Assembly: GCF_000372745.1 (NCBI RefSeq)
Contig: NZ_KB889730.1
Location: forward strand, 131-64,130
Origin: Embleya scabrispora DSM 41855
GTDB taxonomy: Bacteria; Actinomycetota; Actinomycetes; Streptomycetales; Streptomycetaceae
Reading direction: 5' to 3'
DNA length: 64,000 nucleotides
Under the pieces are notes generated by a model that was not told the DNA's origin, did no database searches, and saw only the letters and a program-made list of their open reading frames with translations. Below are positions 22,662 to 31,774 of this stretch, one piece after another. Positions within the stretch are counted from its first letter, which is position 1, and every line of letters starts with the position of its first letter. The translations under genes and the position numbers were made by a program.

Positions 22662-24803
22662 ATGGTGAGGGCAGGTGTTCGCCGGCTGCTGGACATACGA
22701 AGGACCAGGCTCTCCCTGGCCCTGGTGGGTCTGTGGCTGCTCGCCGCATGCGTCGCCGTCCGACAGGCCAACGAGGTACTCGACCGACCCCATGACCGCA
22801 GGCTGCCGGATCTGGACGCCTGGCTCGGCCCCGAGGGCGTCCTGCACCTGCCCGGGTCGCTCTACGACACCGACTCGCGCGGCACCACGTTCAGCGGCAC
22901 GCCGTTCGCGGGTTGGGTGCTGCGCCCACTCACCAAGGCGGCGGAGAACGCGTTGGGCGTCGCCTGGACGATCGTGACGCTGCTGATCGTGGCCGCGATC
23001 GGAGTGCTGGTCACGTACGCCCTCCCGGCGTTTCGCACACGTCGTGCCCGACTGCTCGCGGCCCCGCTGATCATCAGCCTCCTGGTGTTGTCGCTGCCGG
23101 TCCGAGGCAACCTCTCGCTGGGCCAGATGAGCCTGCTCCCGGTGCTGCTCGTGCTGCCCGCGATGCTCCGACCCGCTCCGGGCAGGCTCGCCTCGTTCGC
23201 CGCGGGTGTCGGCGCCGCGTTGCACCCGGCCATGCTGCTGTTCGCCGGCTACCTGTGGATGACCGGCAAACAGCGGGCGGCCGCGAACACGGTCGCCACC
23301 TTCCTGGGCTGTACCGCGCTGGCCTGGATCACGATGCCGCGCGACTCGTTCACGTACTGGGTGCACCACGTCGCGGGTGCGGGTCTGGGCGGCGACGCCG
23401 ACGCGCTGTCCAACCAGTCGCTGCACGGCCTGCTGTTGCGGATCGGGCTCTCGGGGCCGCTGGAGATCGGGCTCGTGGTGCTGCTGTCCGCGGCGGTGTT
23501 GTGGTTCGGCATGCCGCGCGCGGTGGCCTACGCCAGGGACGGGCAGGCCCTGCTCGGCGTCGCGCTGGCCGGCTGTGTCATGGTCGCGGTGGCCCCGGTG
23601 TCCTGGCAGCACCAGCAGTTGTGGATCCTGCTCGCCGCCGCCGGTCGTCTCGGCGCCCGGCAGACCGACCGCATGGTGTGGCCCGTCGCGGTCTTCATGA
23701 TCATGACGTTCGACAGCAAGACGCTGATCTGGGGCAAGTTGTCCGCCGTCCGGGTGATCGCCGACAACGGGCCACTGCTGCTCGCGATCGCCTCGGCGTG
23801 CGCGGTGCCGTTCATCACCAAGGCGTCGGTCAAGTGGACCCCGCAGCCGATGCCGCAGGGAGCCGCCACGCGGAGCCGGTTCTCCTGGGTCCCGGCGCTG
23901 CCGTTCGGCTGGCGTCCGCTGTCCCGGCCCAATCTGCTGCTCGAACTGCTGATGATCCGGGTCGGCTACCAGGTCTACTCGTTCATCCGGGCGTCGGTGC
24001 CCGACCAGCGCCGGGTCGCCGAGACGCACGGGCAGCAGATCATCGACCTGGAGAAGTTCCTGCACGTCGACGTCGAGCGGAGTCTGAACCACTTCGTGGC
24101 GAGGATCGGCTGGCTGGAGAACGGCATGAACTTCTTCTACGAGACGTTCCACTTCATCGTGCCGCTGACCATCCTGGCGATCCTGTACGTGCGCAAGCCC
24201 GCCGCGTACCGCTCGGCCCGCACCGTGCTGAGCGTGGCCACGATCACCGGCCTGGTCGGCTTCTGGCTCTACCCGCTCGCGCCGCCGCGGCTGATGCCCG
24301 GCTACGACTACATCGACACCGTGCACGGCGTGCAGGACCTGAACAATCCGGACTTCGGCGCACTCACCAAGATCTCCAACCAGTACGCGGCGATGCCCTC
24401 GCTGCACGTCGGCTGGTCGTTGTGGTGCGGCCTGATGATCCTGGCCATCGCACCCAAGGGTTGGCGCTGGCTGGGCCTGCTCTATCCGCTGTCCACCACG
24501 CTGGTGGTGATGGGCACCGCCAACCACTGGATCATGGACGCGGTCGGCGGCGCCGCGGTGGTCACCCTCGGCTTCGCGGTCCAATACACGCTCACCGGAC
24601 GCTCGGCCTTCTCGGTCGAGCCGCCCGCCGAGCCCGTCCCGGTGTCGACCGGCGAGTCCGGTGTCGGGGTCGCCGAGGCGGCTAACACAACGGTGCCACC
24701 CGGGGCCGGCGAGTCGGTGACGATCACTCGTTCGCTGGAGTCAAACCAGGGTGATCCCGATCCTCGCGATGATCCCGACAAACAGCCGGTCAGTCACAAA
24801 TAG
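22662..24803 (+). CDS. Bifunctional GT87 glycosyltransferase / PAP2 phosphatase
   Basis: A 713-residue polytopic membrane protein made of two enzymes. Residues 1-400 are a GT87 alpha-mannosyltransferase-like domain (DTDSRGTTFSGTPFAGWVLR, then GNLSLGQMSLLPVLLVLPAM), the type that uses polyprenyl-phosphate-mannose. Residues 420-640 are a PAP2 phosphatase related to inositol-phosphorylceramide synthases, with AAMPSLHVGWSLW and the histidine motif ANHWIMDAVGG. The C-terminal 75 residues are hydrophilic and acidic. The ATG at 22662 has GGAGAAG upstream; an in-frame ATG at 22587 is less likely. The fusion suggests coupled sugar transfer and polyprenyl- or inositol-phosphate turnover in cell-envelope glycolipid assembly. 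Confidence 0.85.
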   Translation: MVRAGVRRLLDIRRTRLSLALVGLWLLAACVAVRQANEVLDRPHDRRLPDLDAWLGPEGVLHLPGSLYDTDSRGTTFSGTPFAGWVLRPLTKAAENALGVAWTIVTLLIVAAIGVLVTYALPAFRTRRARLLAAPLIISLLVLSLPVRGNLSLGQMSLLPVLLVLPAMLRPAPGRLASFAAGVGAALHPAMLLFAGYLWMTGKQRAAANTVATFLGCTALAWITMPRDSFTYWVHHVAGAGLGGDADALSNQSLHGLLLRIGLSGPLEIGLVVLLSAAVLWFGMPRAVAYARDGQALLGVALAGCVMVAVAPVSWQHQQLWILLAAAGRLGARQTDRMVWPVAVFMIMTFDSKTLIWGKLSAVRVIADNGPLLLAIASACAVPFITKASVKWTPQPMPQGAATRSRFSWVPALPFGWRPLSRPNLLLELLMIRVGYQVYSFIRASVPDQRRVAETHGQQIIDLEKFLHVDVERSLNHFVARIGWLENGMNFFYETFHFIVPLTILAILYVRKPAAYRSARTVLSVATITGLVGFWLYPLAPPRLMPGYDYIDTVHGVQDLNNPDFGALTKISNQYAAMPSLHVGWSLWCGLMILAIAPKGWRWLGLLYPLSTTLVVMGTANHWIMDAVGGAAVVTLGFAVQYTLTGRSAFSVEPPAEPVPVSTGESGVGVAEAANTTVPPGAGESVTITRSLESNQGDPDPRDDPDKQPVSHK

Positions 24804-24929
24804 TGACAATACTCCTGGCCATTACCAATACTTTGCCAACAGCGCCCGCATCTCGATCGTGCTTCGAGCGGTAGTCACTGTGGTCGGTGCCGGAGGGGCC
24901 CGACCTCCAGTGACACCACGAGGAGCACC

Positions 24930-25358
24930 ATGACGCACATCTCGCGCCGCGTAGCCCAGGCCGCGCTGCTCATCGCCGCGGGCGCCGCCCCGATCATCGG
25001 CGCGTCGGCCGCGCACGCGGTGGACCTGCCCACGGGTGGCCTCGGCGCGCTGACCCAGCCGGACGTCGGCGGCCTCGCCGACGTCCCCGCAGCCTCCGAG
25101 AGCGCGGGCGACGTGGCGGCCGGGACGGCCGCGAAGACCCTCCCCGTGGCCTCGAAGACCGCAGGTCGGACGGCCGGTACCACCGCCGTCAACGCGAACA
25201 GGACGGTCGGCGAGACCGCCGCCGTGGCCGCCCCCGCCGCCGGCCAGACGGTCGGGCAGGCGGCTCCCGCCGCCGGGCAGCTCGCCAGTGGCGGCCTCCC
25301 CGCGGCGCCGTCCCTGCCCGCCGCGCCCTCCCTCGGCGGACTCCCGCTGGGCGGCTGA
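24930..25358 (+). CDS. Small secreted alanine-rich protein
   Basis: A 142-residue exported protein. The signal peptide MTHISRRVAQAALLIAAGA ends near SAAHA. The mature part is Ala/Gly/Thr/Val-rich and low in complexity: two GLGALT/GLADVP blocks, then AAKTLPVASKTAGRTAGT and repeated AAPAAGQ units, ending PAAPSLPAAPSLGGLPLGG. It has no cysteine or catalytic motif. Streptomycetes encode similar small Ala-rich surface proteins of unknown function. It lies between the GT87-PAP2 and MprF-like genes, with its own promoter region (24804-24929, relatively AT-rich) and a strong terminator at 25386. Confidence 0.8.
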   Translation: MTHISRRVAQAALLIAAGAAPIIGASAAHAVDLPTGGLGALTQPDVGGLADVPAASESAGDVAAGTAAKTLPVASKTAGRTAGTTAVNANRTVGETAAVAAPAAGQTVGQAAPAAGQLASGGLPAAPSLPAAPSLGGLPLGG

Positions 25359-25385
25359 TTCATTCGGCCGAAATTCCAGTGAAAC

Positions 25386-25433
25386 CGGCGGGGCCGGTGC
25401 GGCGTGTCCATTGATGCCGCACCGGCCCCGCCG
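25386..25433 (+). terminator. Strong 18-bp hairpin terminator
   Basis: Bases 25386-25403 and 25416-25433 are exact reverse complements (core GGGGCCGGTGCGGC) separated by a 12-base loop, 28 bases after the stop of the secreted-protein gene. No T-tract follows. The rest of the gap to 25632 is the promoter region of the next gene. Confidence 0.8.
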
Positions 25434-25632
25434 TATGTCCGAACCGGGCTCCTCCACCATTGGGAGTAGCAAACGATCGGGTATCCCTCCGTGGGATGAC
25501 GTACAAAGAGCCGACGTGCGCATCCAAATGACTTGGTGCATGTCTACGCTGTTGTGCGAGCGTTACGAAGAGTCGCAATCCTGGACATAAGACACAGGAG
25601 ACCCTTCCACCACCCCACAATCGAGGAGCACG

Positions 25633-27594
25633 GTGTCTGCCACGACGCGGGCCGCCGCGAACGGCCACAACAAGAACGGCACCGGCACCCCGGCCGCCGA
25701 GCGCGTGCGCGGGATCTCGGCGGGGGTGTTGATCTGGTACCTGCGGATCGTGGCGGCGCTCGACCTCGTGTCGGCGATCTCGGTCCCGCTGCGCGACCGG
25801 GTACGCCACCACGACACCGGCGAGTACTACACCCCGTTCCTGGTCACGTCCGGTTTCACGTCGGCAGCGCTCGCCGCGTTCCTCGCCATCATGCTCGGCC
25901 GACGCAAGCGCGCCGCCTGGGCGTTCACCGCGATCCTGCTGGTCCCCTCCACCGCCGTGTACATCTGGGCGCTGTGGTTCGACGACCTGCGCCAACACCC
26001 GTTCAACTGGTCCTCGACGATCATCACCCTGCTGATCTGCGTCGCGCTGCTGCTGAGCTTCGCCGAGTTCGGCGCCAAGGGTGACCGGGGCAACGTGCTC
26101 AAGGCCGGCCTGGTGCTGGCGGGCGGCGCGGTGGTCGGCGTGGTCCTGGGCTCGACCCTGGTCAACGCCACCGACCGGATCTCCACGTCGAGCATGGGCG
26201 ACCGGATCCTGTACGCGGTGCTGCGCATCTTCACCCTGGCGCCGGACAGCGACCTGGGCTCGGTGTCGGTGCCGCGCTGGGTCGACATCGTGATCAACGT
26301 GGCGGGCGTGGCGCTGTTCCTGCTGGTGCTGTTCGTGCTGTTCCGCGCGCCCAAGGGCCGCGAACTGCTCACCCCCGACGACGAGGTGCTGCTGCGCGAA
26401 CTGCTCGACAAGCAGGGCGAGCGCGACTCGCTGGGCTACTTCGCGCTGCGTCGGGACAAGGCGGTCATGTGGTCGCCGAGCGGCAAGGCCGCCGTCGCCT
26501 ACCGGGTCGTGGGCGGCGTCTCGCTCGCGTCCGGCGACCCGATCGGCGACCCCGAGGCATGGCCCGGCGCGATCGACCGCTGGCTGGCCGAGGCCGAGGA
26601 CCGCGCGTGGGTGCCGGCCGTGATGGGCGCCAGCGAGGAAGCCGGCACGATCTTCGCCCGGCACGGCCTGGACGCGCTGGAGTTGGGCGACGAGGCGATC
26701 GTCGAGGTGGCCGAGTTCAGCCTGGAGGGCCGCGCGATGCGCGGTGTCCGGCAGGCGTACAACCGGGTCAAGCGGGCCGGGTACACCACTCGGGTGCGCC
26801 GCCACGAGGACATTCCCGAGGGCGAGATGCGCGAGCTGCTCGACCTCGCCGACCACTGGCGGGACGGGCAGACCGAGCGCGGCTTCTCGATGGCGCTGGG
26901 TCGGCTGGGCGACCCCGACGACGGGCGCTGCCTGATGGTCGAGTGCATGGACGGCGAGGGCCGGCTGCGCGCGGTGCTCAGCTTCGTGCCGTGGGGGTGC
27001 AAGGGCGTCTCGCTCGACCTGATGCGCCGTGACCGGGACTCGGACAACGGTCTGATCGAGTTCATGGTGCTCGACGTGATAGAGGGCGCGAAGGCGTTCG
27101 CCGCGGCCAACGCCAAGCCCGCCAAGGGCAAGGGGAAGGGCCGGGCGCCGGAGCCGGAGGCCGAGGCCGCTCCCGAGCAGTCCTCGGCGATCGACATCGA
27201 GCGGATCTCGCTCAACTTCGCGATGTTCCGCTCGGTCTTCGAGCGCGGCAACAAGCTCGGCGCGGGTCCGGTGCTGCGGCTGTGGCGCACCGTCCTGGTG
27301 TTCTTCTCGCGCTGGTGGCAGATCGAGTCGCTGTACCGGGCCAACGAGAAGTACCGGCCGATCTGGGAGCCGCGCTACATCTGCTTCCGCAAGGCCAGCG
27401 AGCTGCCCCGGATCGGCATCGCGGCGGCTCGGGCCGAGGGCTTCCTGACCACGCCCACGCTGCCCCAGCTGTTCGGCGCCCGGCACGAGCAGCGGGTCGC
27501 GGCGCTGGCCAAGCGCAAGGCCGGGGACGCGACTCCGCCGCTCACCGGGTGGGCCGCCGAGCAGCGTGAGCCGGCCGAGCACAAGCAGCCCTGA
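25633..27594 (+). CDS. MprF-like phosphatidylglycerol lysyltransferase (DUF2156)
   Basis: A 653-residue membrane protein starting at GTG 25633 behind GAGGAG. About six membrane segments occupy residues 28-240 (VLIWYLRIVAALDLVSAISV to VVGVVLGSTLV and VALFLLVLFVLFRAP). The cytosolic DUF2156 GNAT-like domain follows from about residue 250 to 600: GYFALRRDKAVMWSP, AYRVVGGVSLASGDPIG, SLDLMRRDRDSDNGLIEFMV and ESLYRANEKYRPIWEPRY. This fold transfers an amino acid from aminoacyl-tRNA to phosphatidylglycerol, making the surface less negative and increasing resistance to cationic peptides. An insertion of about 35 Lys/Glu/Ala-rich residues (near 500) interrupts the domain. The flippase half is short compared with full MprF. 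Confidence 0.82.
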   Translation: MSATTRAAANGHNKNGTGTPAAERVRGISAGVLIWYLRIVAALDLVSAISVPLRDRVRHHDTGEYYTPFLVTSGFTSAALAAFLAIMLGRRKRAAWAFTAILLVPSTAVYIWALWFDDLRQHPFNWSSTIITLLICVALLLSFAEFGAKGDRGNVLKAGLVLAGGAVVGVVLGSTLVNATDRISTSSMGDRILYAVLRIFTLAPDSDLGSVSVPRWVDIVINVAGVALFLLVLFVLFRAPKGRELLTPDDEVLLRELLDKQGERDSLGYFALRRDKAVMWSPSGKAAVAYRVVGGVSLASGDPIGDPEAWPGAIDRWLAEAEDRAWVPAVMGASEEAGTIFARHGLDALELGDEAIVEVAEFSLEGRAMRGVRQAYNRVKRAGYTTRVRRHEDIPEGEMRELLDLADHWRDGQTERGFSMALGRLGDPDDGRCLMVECMDGEGRLRAVLSFVPWGCKGVSLDLMRRDRDSDNGLIEFMVLDVIEGAKAFAAANAKPAKGKGKGRAPEPEAEAAPEQSSAIDIERISLNFAMFRSVFERGNKLGAGPVLRLWRTVLVFFSRWWQIESLYRANEKYRPIWEPRYICFRKASELPRIGIAAARAEGFLTTPTLPQLFGARHEQRVAALAKRKAGDATPPLTGWAAEQREPAEHKQP

Positions 27595-27617
27595 TCGTCC
27601 TGTCCGCCGGTTCGACC

Positions 27618-27663
27618 ACGCCGAAGGGCGGCGCCCCCACTCGGGGGCGCCGCCCTTCGGCGT
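27618..27663. terminator. Bidirectional 21-bp hairpin terminator
   Basis: Bases 27618-27638 and 27643-27663 are exact reverse complements with the loop ACTC. The stem sits 24 bases after the MprF-like stop and 38 bases before the end of the convergent WGR gene, so it can serve both strands. Confidence 0.85.
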
Positions 27664-27700
27664 TCCGGTCCGCGCGTTCGCCGCGCCGGCCGCGTGCGGC

Positions 27701-29131
27701 TCAGACCAACCGGCGGATCTCGCCGCGCACGCGGTAGAAGCCGCCGCGTTCGGCCGGATGCACCGCGTCCACCACGTAGCGCGCACCGGCGACCCGCACG
27801 TTCTTCGGGAACTGCACGTTCCAGCCGTTCTCGTAGCCCGCCGTGACCACGTGCACCCGCAGCCGGCCGCCGCCCTGGTCGACGCATTCGACCACGACAC
27901 CGGTGCCCGCGTCGGTGGTGGTGGCCACCTCGGTGGTCGGCACCACGGCCTCGATCGTGGCCGCCTTGACGTCGCGCACCTGCGGGACGGTGCCGCTCTG
28001 GGCCGCCTCGATGGCCGCCTCGCTCACGTCGATGCAGGCCAGCGAGCCGTCGGTGGTGACGATGTACAGCCGCTCGTCGCGGTATTGCATCGAGTAGGCC
28101 GAGCCGCACGTGGTGCCCAGCTTCCACAGCCGCTTGCCGTCCTCGGCGAAGCAGTACACCGTCGAGGAACTGTCGCCGGCGAACACGTACTTGCCGTTCT
28201 CGGCGGTCGCGCAGGAGAACACCGACGCGTCGCAGTCGTAGGTGGTGCGGATCGTGCCGTCCGACTTCGCGATCCGGTGCACCTTGTTGCCGGAGGTGCC
28301 CGCGTACACGTCGTCCTTCTCCTGCCAGCCGAAGAGCACGCTGCCCCTCGTCTTGACCCGCCACAGCTCCTTGCCGTCGGCGGCGGCGAACGCCTGCACA
28401 CCGGCGCTGTGTCCGTGGTAGATCGCGTTCTCGTCGCAGCGCACCATCCAGGCGCCGGTGCCGTTGGTCGCCGCGGCCCACAACGACTCGTCCTCGTGGT
28501 CGATGGTGGTGCAGCCGCCGTTGGAGTCGGACACGCCCAACACGCCGTCGTGGATGTCGAGCCAGTAGATGTCGATGTTGTCGGTGATCTCGTAGGCCAC
28601 GCGCGGGGCCTTGCCGCCGACGTCGTACACGTTGCCGTTGTCGCAACCGGCGTAGATCCACGAGTCGTCCGCGACGATGCACTTGACGCCGTTGGGCAGC
28701 TGGTAGCGGCCGGTCACCTCGCCGTTGTGGTCGAGGAACCACACGTCGCCGCGCTGGTTGCCGACCAGCACCCGCTCGGCGTCCACGAAGATGCCGAACG
28801 CCGAGGAGCCGGTGCGGTAGCGCCACAGCACGGGCGCCGAGTTGCGGGCCGTGGTCGGCCGGGACACGATCTCGCGACGGGTGATCGAGCGCGGCTGGCG
28901 CACGCCCTGGACGGCCGGTTCGTAGCCCTTGCGCAGCTTCGCGGCGACCTTCTTCTTCGCGTCCGCCTGGGCCTTCTCCGGACTCGCGTGGGTGGCCGAA
29001 CTCGTCTGGCCCTTGGCCCCGATCCGCCCGTACGTGACCGTGACGTCGACGCCGTCGACGACGACCTCGTAGTACTTGTGCGCGCCGTCGCCTTCTTCGG
29101 ACAGCTCAAGATAGGTACGGGTCTCGGACAT
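27701..29131 (-). CDS. WGR-domain protein with PQQ/WD-like beta-propeller
   Basis: A 476-residue cytosolic protein. Residues 1-80 form a WGR domain: TYLELSEEGDGAHKYYEVVV, then VTYGRIGAKGQTSS and SPEKAQADAKKKVAAKLRKGY. WGR modules are nucleic-acid-binding parts of PARPs and some DNA ligases and toxin-associated regulators. From residue 110 to 410 there are about seven repeats of roughly 40 residues with the form 'xxVYxGxxxGxVxxxD' (VLVGNQRGDVWFLDHNGEV, DSWIYAGCDNGNVYDV, DDVYAGTSGNKVHRI, KYVFAGDSSSTVYCFAEDGK), a beta-propeller. The C-terminus is a separate small beta domain (RLRVHVVTAGYENGWNVQF). No catalytic motif is visible. The ATG at 29131 was chosen at the WGR boundary. Confidence 0.82.
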   Translation of the reverse strand: MSETRTYLELSEEGDGAHKYYEVVVDGVDVTVTYGRIGAKGQTSSATHASPEKAQADAKKKVAAKLRKGYEPAVQGVRQPRSITRREIVSRPTTARNSAPVLWRYRTGSSAFGIFVDAERVLVGNQRGDVWFLDHNGEVTGRYQLPNGVKCIVADDSWIYAGCDNGNVYDVGGKAPRVAYEITDNIDIYWLDIHDGVLGVSDSNGGCTTIDHEDESLWAAATNGTGAWMVRCDENAIYHGHSAGVQAFAAADGKELWRVKTRGSVLFGWQEKDDVYAGTSGNKVHRIAKSDGTIRTTYDCDASVFSCATAENGKYVFAGDSSSTVYCFAEDGKRLWKLGTTCGSAYSMQYRDERLYIVTTDGSLACIDVSEAAIEAAQSGTVPQVRDVKAATIEAVVPTTEVATTTDAGTGVVVECVDQGGGRLRVHVVTAGYENGWNVQFPKNVRVAGARYVVDAVHPAERGGFYRVRGEIRRLV

Positions 29132-29600
29132 GACGACTCCTCGGCTCCGCTGCTCTGTTCGGGATGCGGTGACTGTGGTGGCTGTGGTGTGCATGCTGTG
29201 GGTGCTGCCGGCGCGGCTGCGGGCCTCGCGGTCGTGGAGGTCCGCCGCGAGACTCGCGGCGGGGCGGGGAACCGTGCCGTACAAGGGGACTGATGCGCCG
29301 TCATCCCCCGTGGCGATGGGCAAGACCCTACTCACGCGAGCCGACAGCCGGCGGGCCGGTTCGGTGCGGTCTCACTCACTCGCACGGCGCAATCCGGGAC
29401 CGAGGGTCCGTTGTCGGGCAAAGTGCCCCCTCGTCCGGCCGTCCCCTACTCCGGGCGGAGGAGTGGTGGGGGTGGAGCCCCTCCCCGGGGACGACGTTTC
29501 AGCCTCCGAGGCCGGGTTAATCTCCACTCATCCCGATCACCGGTCGCCGGTCCGGCCCCAGTACGGTCGGCCGAAGGCCCCGCTTGCCCGAGGAGTCCAT
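29132..29600. other. Gene-free divergent gap between WGR and metallo-hydrolase genes
   Basis: This 469-base gap separates two divergent genes. It holds a short degenerate run of GTGGCTGTGGT-like units at 29170-29205 and no convincing gene or hairpin. Open frames crossing it have no start signal and read as shadow sequence. It probably carries both promoters, but none stands out. Confidence 0.5.
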
Positions 29601-30746
29601 GTGGCCGGGCACTTCAACACGTCCTTGGCTCCTGCGGCCTTCGGCGCCAGACCCGCCGGTGAGCGGCTGGCGCGCATCCGCAGATCCCCGCACTTTCGCG
29701 ACGGTGCGTTCCAAAATCCCGTGCCGACCCGTCGAGGCAGCCCCGGCGCGGTCGGCAAGTTGTTGCGCGCGCAAAAGGCCGCGGCCGGGCTGCGTCGGCC
29801 GGCCGGCGCGATTCCGCTGGTCACCGCGTCCGCGTTGGACTTCGCCCGGGCGCCGCTGACCGGGCTGCGCGCCTGCTGGCTCGGGCACGCGACGGCGCTG
29901 GTCGAAATGGACGGCGTACGGGTGTTGTTCGACCCGGTCTGGAGCACTCGCTGCTCGCCGTCCGCGGCGTTCGGCCCGGCTCGGATGCACGCGGTGCCGG
30001 TGCGCTTCGCGGATCTGCCCGACCCGGACGTCGTGGTCGTCTCGCACGACCACTACGACCACCTCGACATGGCCACCATCCGAGCGCTGGGCAGGGGCGA
30101 TGCGGCGTTCGTGGTGCCGCTGGGCATCGGCGCGCACCTGGAGCGGTGGGGCATCGCCGCGGACCGGATCACCGAGTTGGACTGGCACGAGGCGGGCAAG
30201 GTCGCCGGGCTGACCTTCACCGCGACGCCGGCCCGGCACTACTGCAATCGCGGCGCACGAGTGCTCGGCACCGTGCTGTGGGCGTCGTGGGTGGTCGCCG
30301 GGCCCGGGCACCGGGTGTTCCACAGCGGGGACAGCGGCTACTTCCCGGGCTTCGCACAGATCGGGCGCGAGCACGGGCCGTTCGATCTGACGATGATTCA
30401 GGCCGGCGCGTACGCGGAGGCGTGGCCGGAGGTGCACCTGCACCCGGAGGGCGCGGTCCAGGCCCATGCGGATCTCGGCGGCGGATTGATGTTGCCCATC
30501 CACTGGGGCACGTTCGACCTGGCGCCGCACGCGTGGGAGGAGCCGGCCGAGCGGTCGGTGGCGGCAGCCCGGGCGCTGGGCACGGACCTGGTGATCCCGC
30601 GGCCCGGTGCGCTGTTCGAGCCGGCACTGGTGGACGGCGCCGCGGTCGAACCGTGGTGGCGTGACGTGGCCGCGGAGCCGTCGCGATGGGCGGGTGACGT
30701 GGTCGCCGAACCGGCGGCATCGGTCACGGCGGTACCGGCGGCCTGA
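29601..30746 (+). CDS. NAPE-PLD-type metallo-beta-lactamase-fold hydrolase
   Basis: A 381-residue MBL-fold enzyme. GTG 29601 has GAGGAG five bases upstream; the N-terminal motif HFNTSLAPAAFGARP and FQNPVP fit the family. The metal ligands are VVSHDHYDHLDMATI (HxHxDH), the ARHYCNRG segment, VFHSGDSGYF and LPIHWGTFDLAPH. The arrangement matches bacterial relatives of N-acyl-phosphatidylethanolamine phospholipase D and UlaG-type lactonases. It probably hydrolyses a phosphodiester or lactone in lipid metabolism; the exact substrate is unknown. It has no membrane segment and is a single-gene unit convergent with the universal stress protein gene. Confidence 0.85.
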   Translation: MAGHFNTSLAPAAFGARPAGERLARIRRSPHFRDGAFQNPVPTRRGSPGAVGKLLRAQKAAAGLRRPAGAIPLVTASALDFARAPLTGLRACWLGHATALVEMDGVRVLFDPVWSTRCSPSAAFGPARMHAVPVRFADLPDPDVVVVSHDHYDHLDMATIRALGRGDAAFVVPLGIGAHLERWGIAADRITELDWHEAGKVAGLTFTATPARHYCNRGARVLGTVLWASWVVAGPGHRVFHSGDSGYFPGFAQIGREHGPFDLTMIQAGAYAEAWPEVHLHPEGAVQAHADLGGGLMLPIHWGTFDLAPHAWEEPAERSVAAARALGTDLVIPRPGALFEPALVDGAAVEPWWRDVAAEPSRWAGDVVAEPAASVTAVPAA

Positions 30747-30850
30747 CGGGGTGTCGGCGGATCTCGGGGATCTCGGCGGATCGAGTGCGGCAGGCCCGGG
30801 TGGGCCGCCGGTCACGGATCGAGGCGGGTCGGCGGGTGGTCGGCGGTGGG

Positions 30851-31774
30851 TCAGGAGACGTCCCAGAGGTCGGCGCGGACGCCGCGTGGCAGAACCATGA
30901 CCGGGACGCGGGCGTTGCGGACGATCTTGTGCGAGGCGTCTCCGACGAAGACCCGTTTGATCGGGCCGATCCTGCTGGACGCGCAGATCAGCAGATCGTC
31001 CGCCCAGGTGACGGTGTCCAGCGCGGTGCGGACGTCGTCGCCCTCGGCGGTCTCCCCGTCGGCCGGCACCTCGATCTCGGTCATCGCCGCCGCGAGGTCC
31101 TGCCGGGCCTGCTCGCGCGCGGCGCGCAGCACCTGGTGTTCGGCGGCCTGGTGCTGTCTGCCGGAGTACAGCCGCACCGGTCGCAACACCAGTGTGAGCA
31201 GCCGTACATCCGTGTGCAGCCGGCGGGCGAACTCCACGCCGCAGGTGAGCACTCCGCTCGGGTGCGGCTCACGCTGGTAGGCGATCGTGCAGCGGGCGAT
31301 GCCGGGCGGCGGGTGGTCGGCGAAGCCGCGCGGGGCCAGCGCCACCGGCACGGGTGAGCCGTGCAGGAGCTGATCGGCGGTGCTGCCGACGGCCACGCGC
31401 GCGGTCCGTCCGCCCGGCGCCGGGCCGATCACCACGAGTGCGGCGCGGTGTCGCTCGGCGATCCGGATCAGCCCCCGCCCGCTGCCCAGGTGGTCGTCGA
31501 TCGCCCGCTCCACCGGCAACTCCGGTGCCCATTCGCCAAGTCGGGCCTGCGCGTCGTCCAGCAGCCGATCGCTCTCCTCGCGCAGGAACGCGCGCCACTC
31601 CGCGTCCACGGAGCCGACCCCGGCACCGGGCAGTGCGGGCGGGCGGACGTGCGCGAGCACGACCTCCGCGCCCAGTTGCCGGGCGAGCAGCATGCCCAAC
31701 ACCAGCGCGTCCCGGGCGCGCGGTTCCGGCCGGCAGCCCACCACGATCCGCATCCGCGCGCCGTCGCCGCTCAC
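30851..31774 (-). CDS. Tandem universal stress protein (UspA x2)
   Basis: A 307-residue protein with two Usp domains. GTG 31774 overlaps the permease stop (GTGA) and has GAGGTGG upstream; ATG 31753 is an alternative. The first domain begins MRIVVGCRPEPRARDALVLG and ends with the ATP-loop form GPAPGGRTARVAVGSTADQL and SPVPVALAPRG. The second begins CTIAYQREPHPSGVLTCGV and ends SSRIGPIKRVFVGDASHKIV and VPVMVLPRG. Tandem Usps bind ATP or other nucleotides and support stasis and stress survival. Translational coupling to an amino-acid permease suggests it tunes that transporter's activity or acts under the same starvation signal. Confidence 0.85.
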   Translation of the reverse strand: MSGDGARMRIVVGCRPEPRARDALVLGMLLARQLGAEVVLAHVRPPALPGAGVGSVDAEWRAFLREESDRLLDDAQARLGEWAPELPVERAIDDHLGSGRGLIRIAERHRAALVVIGPAPGGRTARVAVGSTADQLLHGSPVPVALAPRGFADHPPPGIARCTIAYQREPHPSGVLTCGVEFARRLHTDVRLLTLVLRPVRLYSGRQHQAAEHQVLRAAREQARQDLAAAMTEIEVPADGETAEGDDVRTALDTVTWADDLLICASSRIGPIKRVFVGDASHKIVRNARVPVMVLPRGVRADLWDVS

